Shown here: positions 33,055 to 41,362 of the stretch, piece after piece
How the letters are laid out: every line of letters starts with the position of its first letter
Numbering within the stretch: position 1 is the first letter of the stretch
NCBI GenBank assembly: GCA_963770505.1
Contig: CAVYPR010000006.1
Span: 1,054,001 to 1,118,000, forward strand
Direction of reading: 5' to 3'
DNA: 64,000 bases
Source: CAVYPR01 sp963770505
GTDB lineage: Bacteria; Actinomycetota; Acidimicrobiia; Acidimicrobiales; RAAP-2
Notes under the pieces: generated by a model
Told to the model about the DNA's origin: nothing
What the model saw: only the letters and a program-made list of their open reading frames with translations
The model's database searches: none
Made by a program: the position numbers and the translations under genes

Positions 33055-33073
33055 CCCGCGTCCTGGACGCGGG
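33055..33073 (+). terminator. Hairpin after glnA
   Basis: CCCGCGTC and GACGCGGG pair over a CTG triloop, 82 bp after the glnA stop. No U-tract follows. It could terminate glnA or belong to the leader of the cytochrome b gene. Confidence 0.4.
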
Positions 33074-33106
33074 TGCCGGTGGATCGAAGCTGAGCCTCCG
33101 GCAGCC

Positions 33107-33130
33107 CGGAGCGGATCGTTTTCCGCTCCG
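33107..33130 (+). promoter_or_regulatory. 9-bp perfect hairpin in the cytochrome b leader
   Basis: CGGAGCGGA pairs exactly with TCCGCTCCG across a six-base loop, ending 20 bp before the ATG at 33151 and just before the GGAGGAGGG SD region. It could control access to the SD or stabilise the messenger. Confidence 0.4.
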
Positions 33131-33150
33131 CGACGGAGGAGGGCGGGAGC

Positions 33151-35049
33151 ATGGGACCTGCGGCGGTGCTCACCTCGGCGGTGACACTCAATCAGCCGGG
33201 CCGCTACCTCCACTGGTCGATCTTCACGGTGTCGGTGGCCAACCTGGTCTTGATCGCCGTCATGGTGGTCATCTTCGGACTGGCCCTCGTTCTCCCCTTC
33301 CCCAGGGGCCACGGCGAGGAATTCGAGGCTGGTGGAGAGGCGGCGGCGGCCGGACCGGAGCGGCCACCGGACGGCGACGACGTCGCCGAGGCGGACCGGC
33401 GGATGTGGACGGGGCGCCTGCGGCGCTGGGGGGTGAGGACTCTCCCGCCGGACAAGCTCCTGCCCGACCGTCAGCCCGCCTACGTGGCCTCGTGGATCTA
33501 CGTCTTCGGCGTCGCCTCGCTGGCCACCCTGGCACTGGCGATCGTCTCGGGATTCCTCATCGCCATCGGCGGACCCGACTGGTGGCACACGAACCCGGTC
33601 GGCCACTTCTTCAACAGCATGCACCTGTGGAGCGTCGAGCTCTTCATGGCGTTTCTGGTCATCCACCTGTGGGGGAAGTTCTGGATGGCGGCCTGGCGCG
33701 GACGGCGACGGGCCACGTGGATCACGGGGGTCGTGGCGTTCCTGGCCGCCATCGTCGAGTGCTTCAGCGGCTACCTCTCGCAGCAGAACTTCGACTCGCA
33801 GTGGATCTCGACCAGCGGCAAGGACGCCTTCAACGCGGCCGGGGTGGGCGCCTTCTTCAACCCCATGAACTTCGGCCAGATGCTCCTGTGGCACGTGGTG
33901 CTCATCCCCATCGTGCTGGTGGTCATCGTCGGCGCCCACGTTCTGCTGGTGCGGGTGCGGGGGGTAGCGCACCCGCTGCCTGTCCACCGGGCCCGAGGCC
34001 GGGCGGCCCGGCGGGCCGCCGCCGAGGCCGACGCCGCCCCGTGGCGCGGCGCAACCCGCCGCTACGACATCGTGAAGGAGGGCGCCGTCGCCGTCCTGGT
34101 GGCCTCACTGCTGGTCCTGCTCCTCGCCGGCATCCTCTCCTCGCCCGACGTCCCGGCGGTGACGATCTCGGAGTGGGCCCACCTGGCACCGGCCGACTTC
34201 ATGGGCACCGCCGCCTCCGAGCTGGCCGGCACAAGCGAGACGGCCACCTACGGCCCCCCCTACAACCACCAGACAGGCTCCGTGCAGCGGCTCTGGTTCT
34301 CACCCCAGGAGTGGGCCGGGGTGCGCCAGCCCGTCACAGCGGCCAAGACATTCGTGCTCGACCCGCTCAGAAAGATCGCTTCGACGACCCCGACGGTGGC
34401 CCGGGCGCTCGCCACCTACCAGGCGGCGACGCCGGCCCAGCGCCAGAAGTGGGAGCAGGCGTACCTGAAGGCGGTCATGCATGTCCGCTTCACCCCCCGG
34501 GGCACGCCGATCGTGCCCCGCCTGGGCTCGGGCCCGGTCCCGACCATGATCGCCGGCGAGCTGGACATGGCCAGGGAGGGAGCCCTCGACGCCGACCTCC
34601 TGGCCAAGCAGCCCTTCTACGGCACCAACTTCACCAAGCCGCTGCTTTTCTTGGAGGACGGGGAGTACTTCGCCGAGCTGGCCACAGCCCAGCACCTCTC
34701 CGGCGCGCAGTGGGGGGTGATGAACGAGACGGGCAGTTACCCCGGCCAGCCGTGGCTGTGGCTCTACACGTTGTGGTATCAGGTGCCGGGGTTCGACAAC
34801 TCGGCCAACGTCGACCTCATCGCCATCTACATGACGGGTGCGGCCACCATCTTGCTGCTGGCACTGCCCTTCATCCCGGGGTTGCGCGACGTCCCGAGCC
34901 TGATCCCGGTGCACCGGGCCGTCTGGCGCCAGTGGGACCGGCGCCCCGAGGTGGCCGGGGGCGATCCCGGCAGCGGGCCCGGCGGCCCGGCACCCACGGA
35001 GCCTCCCGCTCCGACAGCCACGGGCACCGGGCGGGGGCCGACGGCCTGA
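33151..35049 (+). CDS. Cytochrome b/b6-like membrane protein with large outer insertion
   Basis: Di-haem cytochrome b-type protein, 632 aa. An extra N-terminal helix (about residues 26-50) and a charged linker precede the four-helix core. Haem ligands are H158/H172 (14 apart) and H248/H263 (15 apart); the 14/15 spacing is that of cytochrome b6 rather than mitochondrial-type b. A further helix (about 305-325) leads to a hydrophilic domain of about 230 residues (330-560) without known motifs, then one last helix and a Pro-rich tail. No Rieske protein or cytochrome c gene is in the window. It opens the same-strand redox island and would exchange electrons with quinone, direction unknown. Confidence 0.82.
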   Translation: MGPAAVLTSAVTLNQPGRYLHWSIFTVSVANLVLIAVMVVIFGLALVLPFPRGHGEEFEAGGEAAAAGPERPPDGDDVAEADRRMWTGRLRRWGVRTLPPDKLLPDRQPAYVASWIYVFGVASLATLALAIVSGFLIAIGGPDWWHTNPVGHFFNSMHLWSVELFMAFLVIHLWGKFWMAAWRGRRRATWITGVVAFLAAIVECFSGYLSQQNFDSQWISTSGKDAFNAAGVGAFFNPMNFGQMLLWHVVLIPIVLVVIVGAHVLLVRVRGVAHPLPVHRARGRAARRAAAEADAAPWRGATRRYDIVKEGAVAVLVASLLVLLLAGILSSPDVPAVTISEWAHLAPADFMGTAASELAGTSETATYGPPYNHQTGSVQRLWFSPQEWAGVRQPVTAAKTFVLDPLRKIASTTPTVARALATYQAATPAQRQKWEQAYLKAVMHVRFTPRGTPIVPRLGSGPVPTMIAGELDMAREGALDADLLAKQPFYGTNFTKPLLFLEDGEYFAELATAQHLSGAQWGVMNETGSYPGQPWLWLYTLWYQVPGFDNSANVDLIAIYMTGAATILLLALPFIPGLRDVPSLIPVHRAVWRQWDRRPEVAGGDPGSGPGGPAPTEPPAPTATGTGRGPTA

Positions 35050-35194
35050 AGGACGTGCTGGCGGGCCCGGCCAGCGGCGACCGTCATGGGTTCGTCAGGG
35101 TGGCGCCGTACGGTGCGACGGTGTTTGACCCTGCGTACGGGCGTGGGCGTGGCCGTCCGCCGGGTATCGGCGCGCCTGGAGCCACGGCCCTGCC

Positions 35195-35863
35195 ATGAGG
35201 GTGCTGGTCGCCGAGGACGACGTGGCGCTGCGATCGGTGCTCGAGCGGGGCCTGCGGGAGAACGGCTACGTGGTCGACGCCGTGAGCGACGGTGTGGAGG
35301 CCGTCAACCACCTCCGCGCCTACGACTACGACGTGGCGGTCCTGGACTGGCGCATGCCCAGGTTGAACGGACTCGAGGCGCTCGAGGGGGCACGCCGAAA
35401 GGGCGTCCGAACGCCCATCCTCATGCTGACGGCCCGCGACGCGCCGCCGGACCGGGTCGCGGGTCTAAACAGCGGGGCCGACGACTACCTGGTCAAGCCC
35501 TTCGACTTCTCCGAACTGCTGGCGCGGTTGCTGGCGCTCCAGCGGCGGCCGGCGCTCACGGTCGGGCCGCGTCTCGAGTTCGGCGACCTCTCCTTCGACC
35601 CGGGCACCCGTGAGCTGACCCGGGACGGAGATGTCGTCGCCTTGACGGGCACCGAGACCGGAATCATCGAGCTGCTCCTCCGCAGACCCTCACAGGTCGT
35701 CACCCGCCGCGTGATCGCCGAGCAGGTGTGGGATGACGAGGCCGGAGCCGTCGGCTCGAACACCATCGATGTGCACATCGGCCGGCTGCGCTCCAAGCTC
35801 GCCGGTGGGAGAACCCACATCGCCACGGTGCGAGGCAGCGGGTACAGGCTGGTGTCGACATGA
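35195..35863 (+). CDS. OmpR-family response regulator
   Basis: A 222-aa two-component regulator. Its receiver has LVAEDDVAL acidic pocket, phospho-acceptor Asp in VAVLDWRMP (about residue 51), MLTARD and switch Lys in DDYLVKPF. The winged helix includes VALTGTETGIIELLL, VVTRRVIAEQVWDD and NTIDVHIGRLRSKL. Its stop overlaps the ATG of the histidine kinase (ATGA, 35860-35863). Probable targets are the adjacent redox genes: TCTTA repeats with an 11-bp period lie in front of the next transcription unit. Confidence 0.93.
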   Translation: MRVLVAEDDVALRSVLERGLRENGYVVDAVSDGVEAVNHLRAYDYDVAVLDWRMPRLNGLEALEGARRKGVRTPILMLTARDAPPDRVAGLNSGADDYLVKPFDFSELLARLLALQRRPALTVGPRLEFGDLSFDPGTRELTRDGDVVALTGTETGIIELLLRRPSQVVTRRVIAEQVWDDEAGAVGSNTIDVHIGRLRSKLAGGRTHIATVRGSGYRLVST

Positions 35864-37225
35864 ACGCCTCCTCGCGCCACCGCGGACACGCCGCGAGAGT
35901 GGCGGTCACCGCGGCCGGAGTCGTGGTCGCGTGCTACGTGGCCGGGGTGATCGTCGTCAACCAGGTCCTCGTCCACCGGTTGACCTCCGAGGCCGATGGG
36001 CGGATCGCCGCCCAGCTAGTGGACGCCGGGCAGCTCACCCTGCGACCTTCCTCTGGGGACGGCGGCGCGGCCGCGCACCCAGATGGTGACATCGACGACG
36101 CGCCGATCTTCCTGTGGCGCGTGCTCTCATCGGGAGTCGCCCAACCCTTGACCGCAAGGGCCCCCTCCCTGCCGCGCCGGCAGTGGTCGGCGCGGCCAAC
36201 CACGCTGACGGTCGGCACAACGCCGTTCCGCCTCGACGCCATGAGGTTCGGGCGGGACTGGCTCGTGGCCGGCCAAAGTGCGGCAGAGATCCCCCGGGTC
36301 ACGTCGGCACTCCTTGTGCCGGAGCTGATCTTCGGCCTGGTGCTGGCGCTGGCCGCCTTCGTCGGCGCGCTGGTGGTCGGGCTGCGTGCCTCGGCCCCCC
36401 TCGACCTGATCCGCCGTCGGCAGGCGGAGTTCACGGCGGACGCATCACATGAGCTGCGCACTCCGCTCACGGTGGTCGAGGCCGAGGTGGACTTGGCGCT
36501 CAGCCGCCCCCGCACGCCCGAGGAGTACCAGTCAGTGCTGCAGCGCATCGGCGGCGAAGGTAGGCGGCTGCGCCGGATCGTCGAGGACCTGCTCTGGCTG
36601 GCCAGGGCCGACGGTGGACCGGTGGAGGCCGCGGCGTCCGAGAGAGTCGACGTGTCCTCGGTGGTGGCGGCGTGCACCGACCGTTTCCGGGCCGTGGCCG
36701 AACGGCAAGGTGTGGCCCTTTCCTTCGACGGAGACGAGAAGAACCAGTGTTGTGGTGCACGCGGCACCCGAATGGATCGACCGGCTGGCCGGGGTGTTGC
36801 TCGACAACGCCTGCAAGTACGCCGGCATCGGCGGGCGGGTTGAGGTCCAGGTCCATGCGGACGCCGGACGGGTAGGCCTGCGGGTCGACGACAGCGGACC
36901 GGGCATCCCTCCCGAGGAAGAGGCAACGGTCTTCGACCGCTTCCACCGTGCCTCGGCCGAAAGCGGGGGCGCAGGACTGGGTCTGGCCATCGCCGACTCG
37001 GTGGTGCGGATGACCAGCGGGTCCTGGGCCATCGGACGTTCCCCGATCGGCGGCGCCCGCATGGAGGTCTGGTGGCGCCGCGCTGTCGATCGCCGGAACT
37101 CGTCCCACGGGAGAGACCGCACGGGCGGCGGGACCCCGGGGAAGGGGCAACCGCGGGAGCCCGGTGATACCGCAGCGGCTTCGGGGCCCAGTGGCCAATC
37201 GGGGGCGATCGGGACGCCGCTGTAG
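35860..37225 (+). CDS. Sensor histidine kinase (frameshifted in this sequence)
   Basis: Membrane sensor kinase of about 454 aa if the reading frame is repaired. First membrane helix at about residues 14-35, an outer sensor domain of about 110 residues, second helix at about 150-175, then DHp box DASHELRTPLTVVEAE with the phospho-His. The frame then breaks at about 36748. The following frame (to a TAG at 37223) carries the whole ATPase domain: N box LLDNACKYA, G1 DDSGPGIPP, F box FDRFHRA and G2 GGAGLGLAIA. Removing one base at 36748 joins them. The partner is the overlapping OmpR-type regulator. No dedicated HAMP domain is evident. Confidence 0.85.
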
Positions 37226-37244
37226 GAAGCGCCCGCGAGTTGGG

Positions 37245-37310
37245 CGGCTCTTACGCGCTTCTTAGCCCCGGGAGCCCGGCTTTCATTTCGCTGTCACATT
37301 CGGCTCTTAC
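37245..37310 (+). promoter_or_regulatory. TCTTA repeats, candidate response-regulator sites
   Basis: TCTTA occurs at 37249 and 37260, spaced 11 bp as for tandem OmpR-type monomers. The longer word CGGCTCTTAC at 37245 recurs exactly at 37301, 11 bp before the ATG at 37321. These lie in the 95-bp gap between the kinase and the linker-protein gene. Functional assignment is inference. Confidence 0.45.
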
Positions 37311-37320
37311 CGTGCGGTGC

Positions 37321-37746
37321 ATGACCCAGCACCGCGTGCCGAACCAGTCGCAAGATCGCATTGCGCCGATCCGCAGGGACGCCGCCCTGTCCCATCTCTC
37401 CCGCAGCACGAGGGCGGTGGGCGTCTCCGTCGCCGTCGTCGCCGGCCTGCTGGCCTTCTACCTCGGCCGGGCGCTCCCCGGTCACCATGCGACGTCGACC
37501 ACCTCCTCGGGCGCGTCCACGTCCACTACGCCCCCTCCCGCCGCAGGCGGGTCGACATCGTCAACGTCCACCACGAGCCCTCCTGCTGCCGGCGGGTCTG
37601 CATCGTCGGCGCCCACCACCGCCCCTGCTGGCGCGAGTGGCTCGACATCGTCGACGACAGCATCGAGCTCGGGGACGGCTCCACCCGTCACGCAGGCGCC
37701 GGCCCGTGCCACCGCCCCCCCGGTGGCAACGAGCGGGGCCAGCTGA
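37321..37746 (+). CDS. Single-pass membrane protein with Ser/Thr/Pro-rich tail
   Basis: A 141-aa protein with a basic cytoplasmic N terminus, one membrane helix (about residues 39-59, VGVSVAVVAGLLAFYLG) and a low-complexity extracytoplasmic tail of about 80 residues built of repeated PPAAGGSTSS/TTS units. In related actinobacterial redox clusters the same anchor and linker carry an FMN-binding domain that is flavinylated by ApbE. Here the protein ends at the linker. It may be a shortened version, a spacer or a glycosylated wall-spanning protein. ATG 37321 is chosen over an upstream frame without features. Confidence 0.6.
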   Translation: MTQHRVPNQSQDRIAPIRRDAALSHLSRSTRAVGVSVAVVAGLLAFYLGRALPGHHATSTTSSGASTSTTPPPAAGGSTSSTSTTSPPAAGGSASSAPTTAPAGASGSTSSTTASSSGTAPPVTQAPARATAPPVATSGAS

Positions 37747-37751
37747 ACGCA

Positions 37752-38696
37752 GTGGGAGCCGTCCTGTCATCCGCGGTGCGTCACCGCCGCAAGGTCTGGT
37801 CGACCACGATGGAGCTGATCGTGACCGAACCGGGTCAGCTGGTCTCGGCGGTCCGTGTCCTCGACGAGGAGATCGACCGGATGGACCGGCTGGCCAGCCG
37901 GTTCCGGCAGGACTCAGAGGTCTCACGGCTCCACCGGGGAGCTGGAACCCGTCTCGTCGTCAGTCCCGAGCTGCTTGAGCTCTTGGAGTCCGCCGTCAGG
38001 GTGGCGCGGGCCACGGGCGGCGCGGTGGACCCGACGGTCGGGGGGGCACTCTGCCGGCTCGGCTACGACCGCGACTTCGTCGACATCGCCGGCGGCGTCG
38101 ACGGCGACCTGCCGGACCCGCATCCCGTCCCGGGGTGGCGGAGCTTGGTGATCGACCGGCGCAGCCGCACGGTCCACACGGCTCCGGGGACCATGCTCGA
38201 TCTCGGAGCGACGGCCAAGGCACTCGTTGCCGACCGGGTGGCGGACAGGGTGGGCAACCGCCTCGGCTGCGGCGTGTTGGTCTCCCTCGGTGGTGACGTG
38301 GCGGTTGGCGGCGTGCCGCCGCTGGAGGGATTCGTGGTCGGCCTGGCCGACGTGTGCACCGACCCCGAACCCACCTCGGCGGTGGCGATTGCGTCGGGCG
38401 GCCTGGCGACCTCGGGGATCTCGGCCCGTCGTTGGCGCTTGGGGTCGCACGAGGTCCACCACATCGTGGATCCGGCCACGGGGAGGCCGGCCACCCCGGT
38501 GTGGCGCACGGTCTCGGTTGCTGCCAGCTCGTGCCTTGACGCCAATGCCGCCTCGACCGCCTCCCTGGTCAAGGGGGCGGACGCCCTGAACTGGCTCGCC
38601 GCGCTGGCACTGCCGGCCCGTCTGGTCGCCGTCGACGGGACCGTCCACCGGGTGGCCGGCTGGCCGGTGGAGGACGGAGCTCTTGCAGGTGGGTGA
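37752..38696 (+). CDS. apbE: ApbE-type FAD:protein FMN transferase
   Basis: Flavinyl transferase, 314 aa, which attaches FMN from FAD to a Ser/Thr of target proteins. Landmarks: SRFRQDSEVSRLHRGAG, GGAVDPTVGGALCRLGYDRD, LDLGATAKALVADRVAD (the D-x-G-x-x-AK block), LVSLGGDVAVGG and VHHIVDPATGRPA (H-x-V-DPxTG, Mg site). No signal peptide is visible, so action in the cytoplasm or on nascent proteins is possible. The GTG at 37752 follows the linker-protein stop by 5 nt. The expected substrate, a domain with a (S/T)GAT-like flavinylation motif, is not found in the island. Confidence 0.9.
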   Translation: MGAVLSSAVRHRRKVWSTTMELIVTEPGQLVSAVRVLDEEIDRMDRLASRFRQDSEVSRLHRGAGTRLVVSPELLELLESAVRVARATGGAVDPTVGGALCRLGYDRDFVDIAGGVDGDLPDPHPVPGWRSLVIDRRSRTVHTAPGTMLDLGATAKALVADRVADRVGNRLGCGVLVSLGGDVAVGGVPPLEGFVVGLADVCTDPEPTSAVAIASGGLATSGISARRWRLGSHEVHHIVDPATGRPATPVWRTVSVAASSCLDANAASTASLVKGADALNWLAALALPARLVAVDGTVHRVAGWPVEDGALAGG

Positions 38697-38702
38697 GGTG
38701 AA

Positions 38703-41138
38703 ATGACGCCGATCGCCGCCACCGTCGGCCACGGCACCACCGCGTTCTGGTACCTGACCCGCTCGACCGGGCTGGTGGCCCTCGTGCTCCTGTCGGCCAC
38801 GGTCGTGCTCGGGCTCGTGTCCACCGTCGGATGGACCTCGCCGCGTTGGCCCCGCTTCGTCTCCCAGGGTCTGCACCGGAACCTCTCGCTCTTCTGCATC
38901 TGCCTGATCGCCGTGCATGTCCTCACCACCGTGGCCGACGGGTACGTGCCGATCACGGTCGCCGACGCGTTCGTCCCGTTCATCTCCCCGTACCGGCCGA
39001 TCTGGGTCGGTCTCGGAGCGCTGGCCTTCGACCTCCTCCTGGCCGTGGCCGTCACCAGCGGACTGCGTCGCTACATGGGCCTGCGCGCCTGGCGTGGCGT
39101 GCACTGGCTCGCGTACGTCTGCTGGCCGGTGGCCATGCTCCACGGCCTTGGGTCGGGGAGCGACACCCGGCTGTCCCTCGGGCTCGTGGTCTACCTCGTG
39201 TGCGCGGCGGGGGTCGCCGCCGCCCTGGCCTGGCGTCTGGTGAGCGTCCCGAGCCCGTCGGCCGGATGGCGGGTCGCCGCCGCCGTGGCCGGGGCCTCCA
39301 CGCTGGTCGTCACGCTGGTCTTCGCCCTGGAGGGCCCGCTGCGGCCGGGTTGGTCACACCGGGCCGGAACCTCGAGCGCCGTGTTGTCGCAGCTCGCCCA
39401 GGCCACCGTCGCCCCGTCCCCGTCGGCCACCACGGTCCCGTCCAAGACCGCGGCGGCAGGCGGCATCCCGGCGACGCCGTTCACATCGTCGGTGTCGGGG
39501 ACCATCGCGTCCAAGTCGTTGTCCGCCTCCCAGACCGAAGTCGACATCCGCCTGGCGCTCCCCGCCACGACGGCCCCACTCGACGTGCAGCTGGTCGGGA
39601 CGCCCCAGCGCGGCGGGGTGCGCATGGCGTCGAGCACCGTCACGTTCGGCACGGACCAAGGGACCGTGACCGCGCTCGACGGGTCAACCATCGACGCCAG
39701 CCTGAGCGGACCCGGCGGTCCCCTCAACCTCGTGCTGGAGCTGGACATCAACGAGACGGCGGGCACGGTGTCCGGTGCACGTGACGGGGAGCTCGGGGTG
39801 ACGGACACCGCGACCCAGGCGGCGAGAATCGCCGCGCCCCCGGCGGGCCGCGTGCCCCGCTTGCTGGCCGGCCTCGACGGGACCGCTTCGACGGTGGGGC
39901 TGGCCGCCCACCTTGAGCGGTGGGGCCCGCTCGACCTCGCGCGCAACGGCGGCAGGGTACTGGAAGAGGTGGAGGCGAGCGGGCTCGTCGGACACGGTGG
40001 AGCCTGGTTCCCCGTGGCGGCCAAGTGGCGAGCCGTCAGGTCCCGCCGGCTGCGACGCCCGGTCGTGGTGGTGAACGGGGCCGAGGGGGAGCCGGCGAGC
40101 CGCAAGGACGCACTGCTGCTCCACCGGGCCCCGCACCTGGTGCTGGACGGGGCCAGTGCGGCTGCCAGCGCCGTGGGCGCCGAGCGGATCGTCGTCTACG
40201 TCCCGGCCGAGGTGGTCCCCGGGGTGCACCGCGCGCTGCAGGAGCGCCGGGTCCGAAGGCTCGACCCTGCGGTTGTCGAGGTGGTCGAGGCGCCCGACGC
40301 CTTCCTCGCCGGCCAGGAGTCGGCCGTCGTCTCCGTGTTGAACGGTCGGCCCGACCCTGTGCCGTCGTTCGCAGGGCTCCAGACGATCCGCGACCGGGGC
40401 GTCGGGGGACGCCCGACGCTCGTGCAGAACGCCGAGACGCTCGCCCACGTGGCACTCGTCGCACGCTACGGCGCCGAGTGGTTCCGAGCGCTGGGCGCCA
40501 TCGAGGCCCCCGGGACGATGCTGCTCACGGTGAGCGGCCGCTGGAGCGGACCCACCGTGGTCGAGGCGCCGCTGGGTACGCCGCTCGACCAGGTCCTCGA
40601 CCTCACTCGAGGCGATGCCGACCGCTACCTCGGGGTGCTGCTCGGAGGGTATGGCGGCACCTGGGTTGGGACCGATGCGCTCTTCGACCTGCGCCTCGAC
40701 GAGGGTTCGACCCGGCGTGCCGGGGCCACGCTCGGAGCCGGCGTGGTGGCGTTGCTCCCGCGCGGGTACTGCCCGCTGGCCGAGGTGGCCAACGTGGTCC
40801 GCTACATGGACGGCCAGGGTGCCGGCCAGTGCGGCCCTTGTGTCAACGGGTTGGGGGAGCTCTCCGCGCACCTCGACGCTCTCGCCTTCGATCGGCTCTA
40901 CCGCCGGCCCCACACGGTTGCCGCAGTCCTCCAGCTGGCCGAGCTGGTTGAGGGTCGAGGTGCTTGCCGACACCCCGACGGCGTGGCCCGGTTCGTCCGC
41001 ACCGCCTGCTTGGTGTTCTCCGACGAGATCGCGGAGCACCAGAGGTCCGGGCCCTGCCACACAACCACCGGCCGCGGTTTCTTGCCGATCCCGGCCGGTC
41101 CGCGGACCGCGGGCCGACCTTCGGTGGGTCGGCGGTGA
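38703..41138 (+). CDS. Fusion of ferric-reductase-like haem membrane domain and NuoF-like domain
   Basis: An 811-aa fusion. Residues 1-215 form six membrane helices of a ferric-reductase/MsrQ-like domain with His at 58, 72, 134 and 147 as haem ligands. Residues about 255-365 are a beta-rich domain of unknown function. Residues about 385-770 are NuoF-like: GHGGAWFP (430, FMN/NAD loop), NGAEGEPASRKD (458), GQESAVVSVLNGRP, GGRPTLVQNAETLAHV and a reduced cluster motif GQCGPC (C710, C713) with C755; the third Cys of the CxxCxxC motif is absent. It would carry electrons between an NAD(P)H/ferredoxin-linked flavin and membrane haem. It is followed by an overlapping ferredoxin gene. Confidence 0.85.
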   Translation: MTPIAATVGHGTTAFWYLTRSTGLVALVLLSATVVLGLVSTVGWTSPRWPRFVSQGLHRNLSLFCICLIAVHVLTTVADGYVPITVADAFVPFISPYRPIWVGLGALAFDLLLAVAVTSGLRRYMGLRAWRGVHWLAYVCWPVAMLHGLGSGSDTRLSLGLVVYLVCAAGVAAALAWRLVSVPSPSAGWRVAAAVAGASTLVVTLVFALEGPLRPGWSHRAGTSSAVLSQLAQATVAPSPSATTVPSKTAAAGGIPATPFTSSVSGTIASKSLSASQTEVDIRLALPATTAPLDVQLVGTPQRGGVRMASSTVTFGTDQGTVTALDGSTIDASLSGPGGPLNLVLELDINETAGTVSGARDGELGVTDTATQAARIAAPPAGRVPRLLAGLDGTASTVGLAAHLERWGPLDLARNGGRVLEEVEASGLVGHGGAWFPVAAKWRAVRSRRLRRPVVVVNGAEGEPASRKDALLLHRAPHLVLDGASAAASAVGAERIVVYVPAEVVPGVHRALQERRVRRLDPAVVEVVEAPDAFLAGQESAVVSVLNGRPDPVPSFAGLQTIRDRGVGGRPTLVQNAETLAHVALVARYGAEWFRALGAIEAPGTMLLTVSGRWSGPTVVEAPLGTPLDQVLDLTRGDADRYLGVLLGGYGGTWVGTDALFDLRLDEGSTRRAGATLGAGVVALLPRGYCPLAEVANVVRYMDGQGAGQCGPCVNGLGELSAHLDALAFDRLYRRPHTVAAVLQLAELVEGRGACRHPDGVARFVRTACLVFSDEIAEHQRSGPCHTTTGRGFLPIPAGPRTAGRPSVGRR

Positions 41139-41362
41139 GCGTCGCCGGCCGGGCGAGGCGGCGACTGACCTTGCGCACCGACCCGACCGCGTGTGACGGA
41201 CACGGCGTGTGTGCCGAGCTTTTCCCCGAGCGGATCCGTCTCGATCCGTGGGGGTACCCCATCATCGACGGCGACGACATACCCGGTCATCTCGAGGAGC
41301 ACGCCCGGCGGGCGGCGTCGGGCTGCCCCCGGTTGGCGCTGCACCTGGTAGAGGACCGATGA
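41135..41362 (+). CDS. CxxHxxC-type ferredoxin
   Basis: A 75-aa single-cluster ferredoxin with TACDGHGVCAELFPE (C-x2-H-x2-C) and a distal SGCPRLAL Cys. This pattern is typical of actinobacterial [3Fe-4S] or His-ligated [4Fe-4S] ferredoxins that often serve P450s or NuoF-like reductases. It starts with GTG at 41135 within the stop of the ferric-reductase/NuoF fusion (GTGA), so production is coupled and it is the obvious electron partner. DPWGYPIIDGDDIP between the Cys is the conserved hydrophobic core. Confidence 0.9.
   Translation: MSVAGRARRRLTLRTDPTACDGHGVCAELFPERIRLDPWGYPIIDGDDIPGHLEEHARRAASGCPRLALHLVEDR

Noticed and set aside
33055..33150. Riboswitch in the cytochrome b leader
   Set aside because: Two hairpins are present, but I recognise no conserved aptamer core of a known class.
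37500..37740. Repeat-rich GC/Ser-Thr coding DNA as a possible CRISPR or tandem-repeat locus
   Set aside because: The repeats are short, irregular and in frame, encoding a Ser/Thr/Pro linker; no conserved repeat/spacer structure exists.
39750..39800. TVSGARDG in the fusion protein as a flavinylation motif for ApbE
   Set aside because: It looks superficially like the (D)xVSGAT motif, but the acceptor Thr/Ser position is Arg, and the domain does not resemble FMN_bind.
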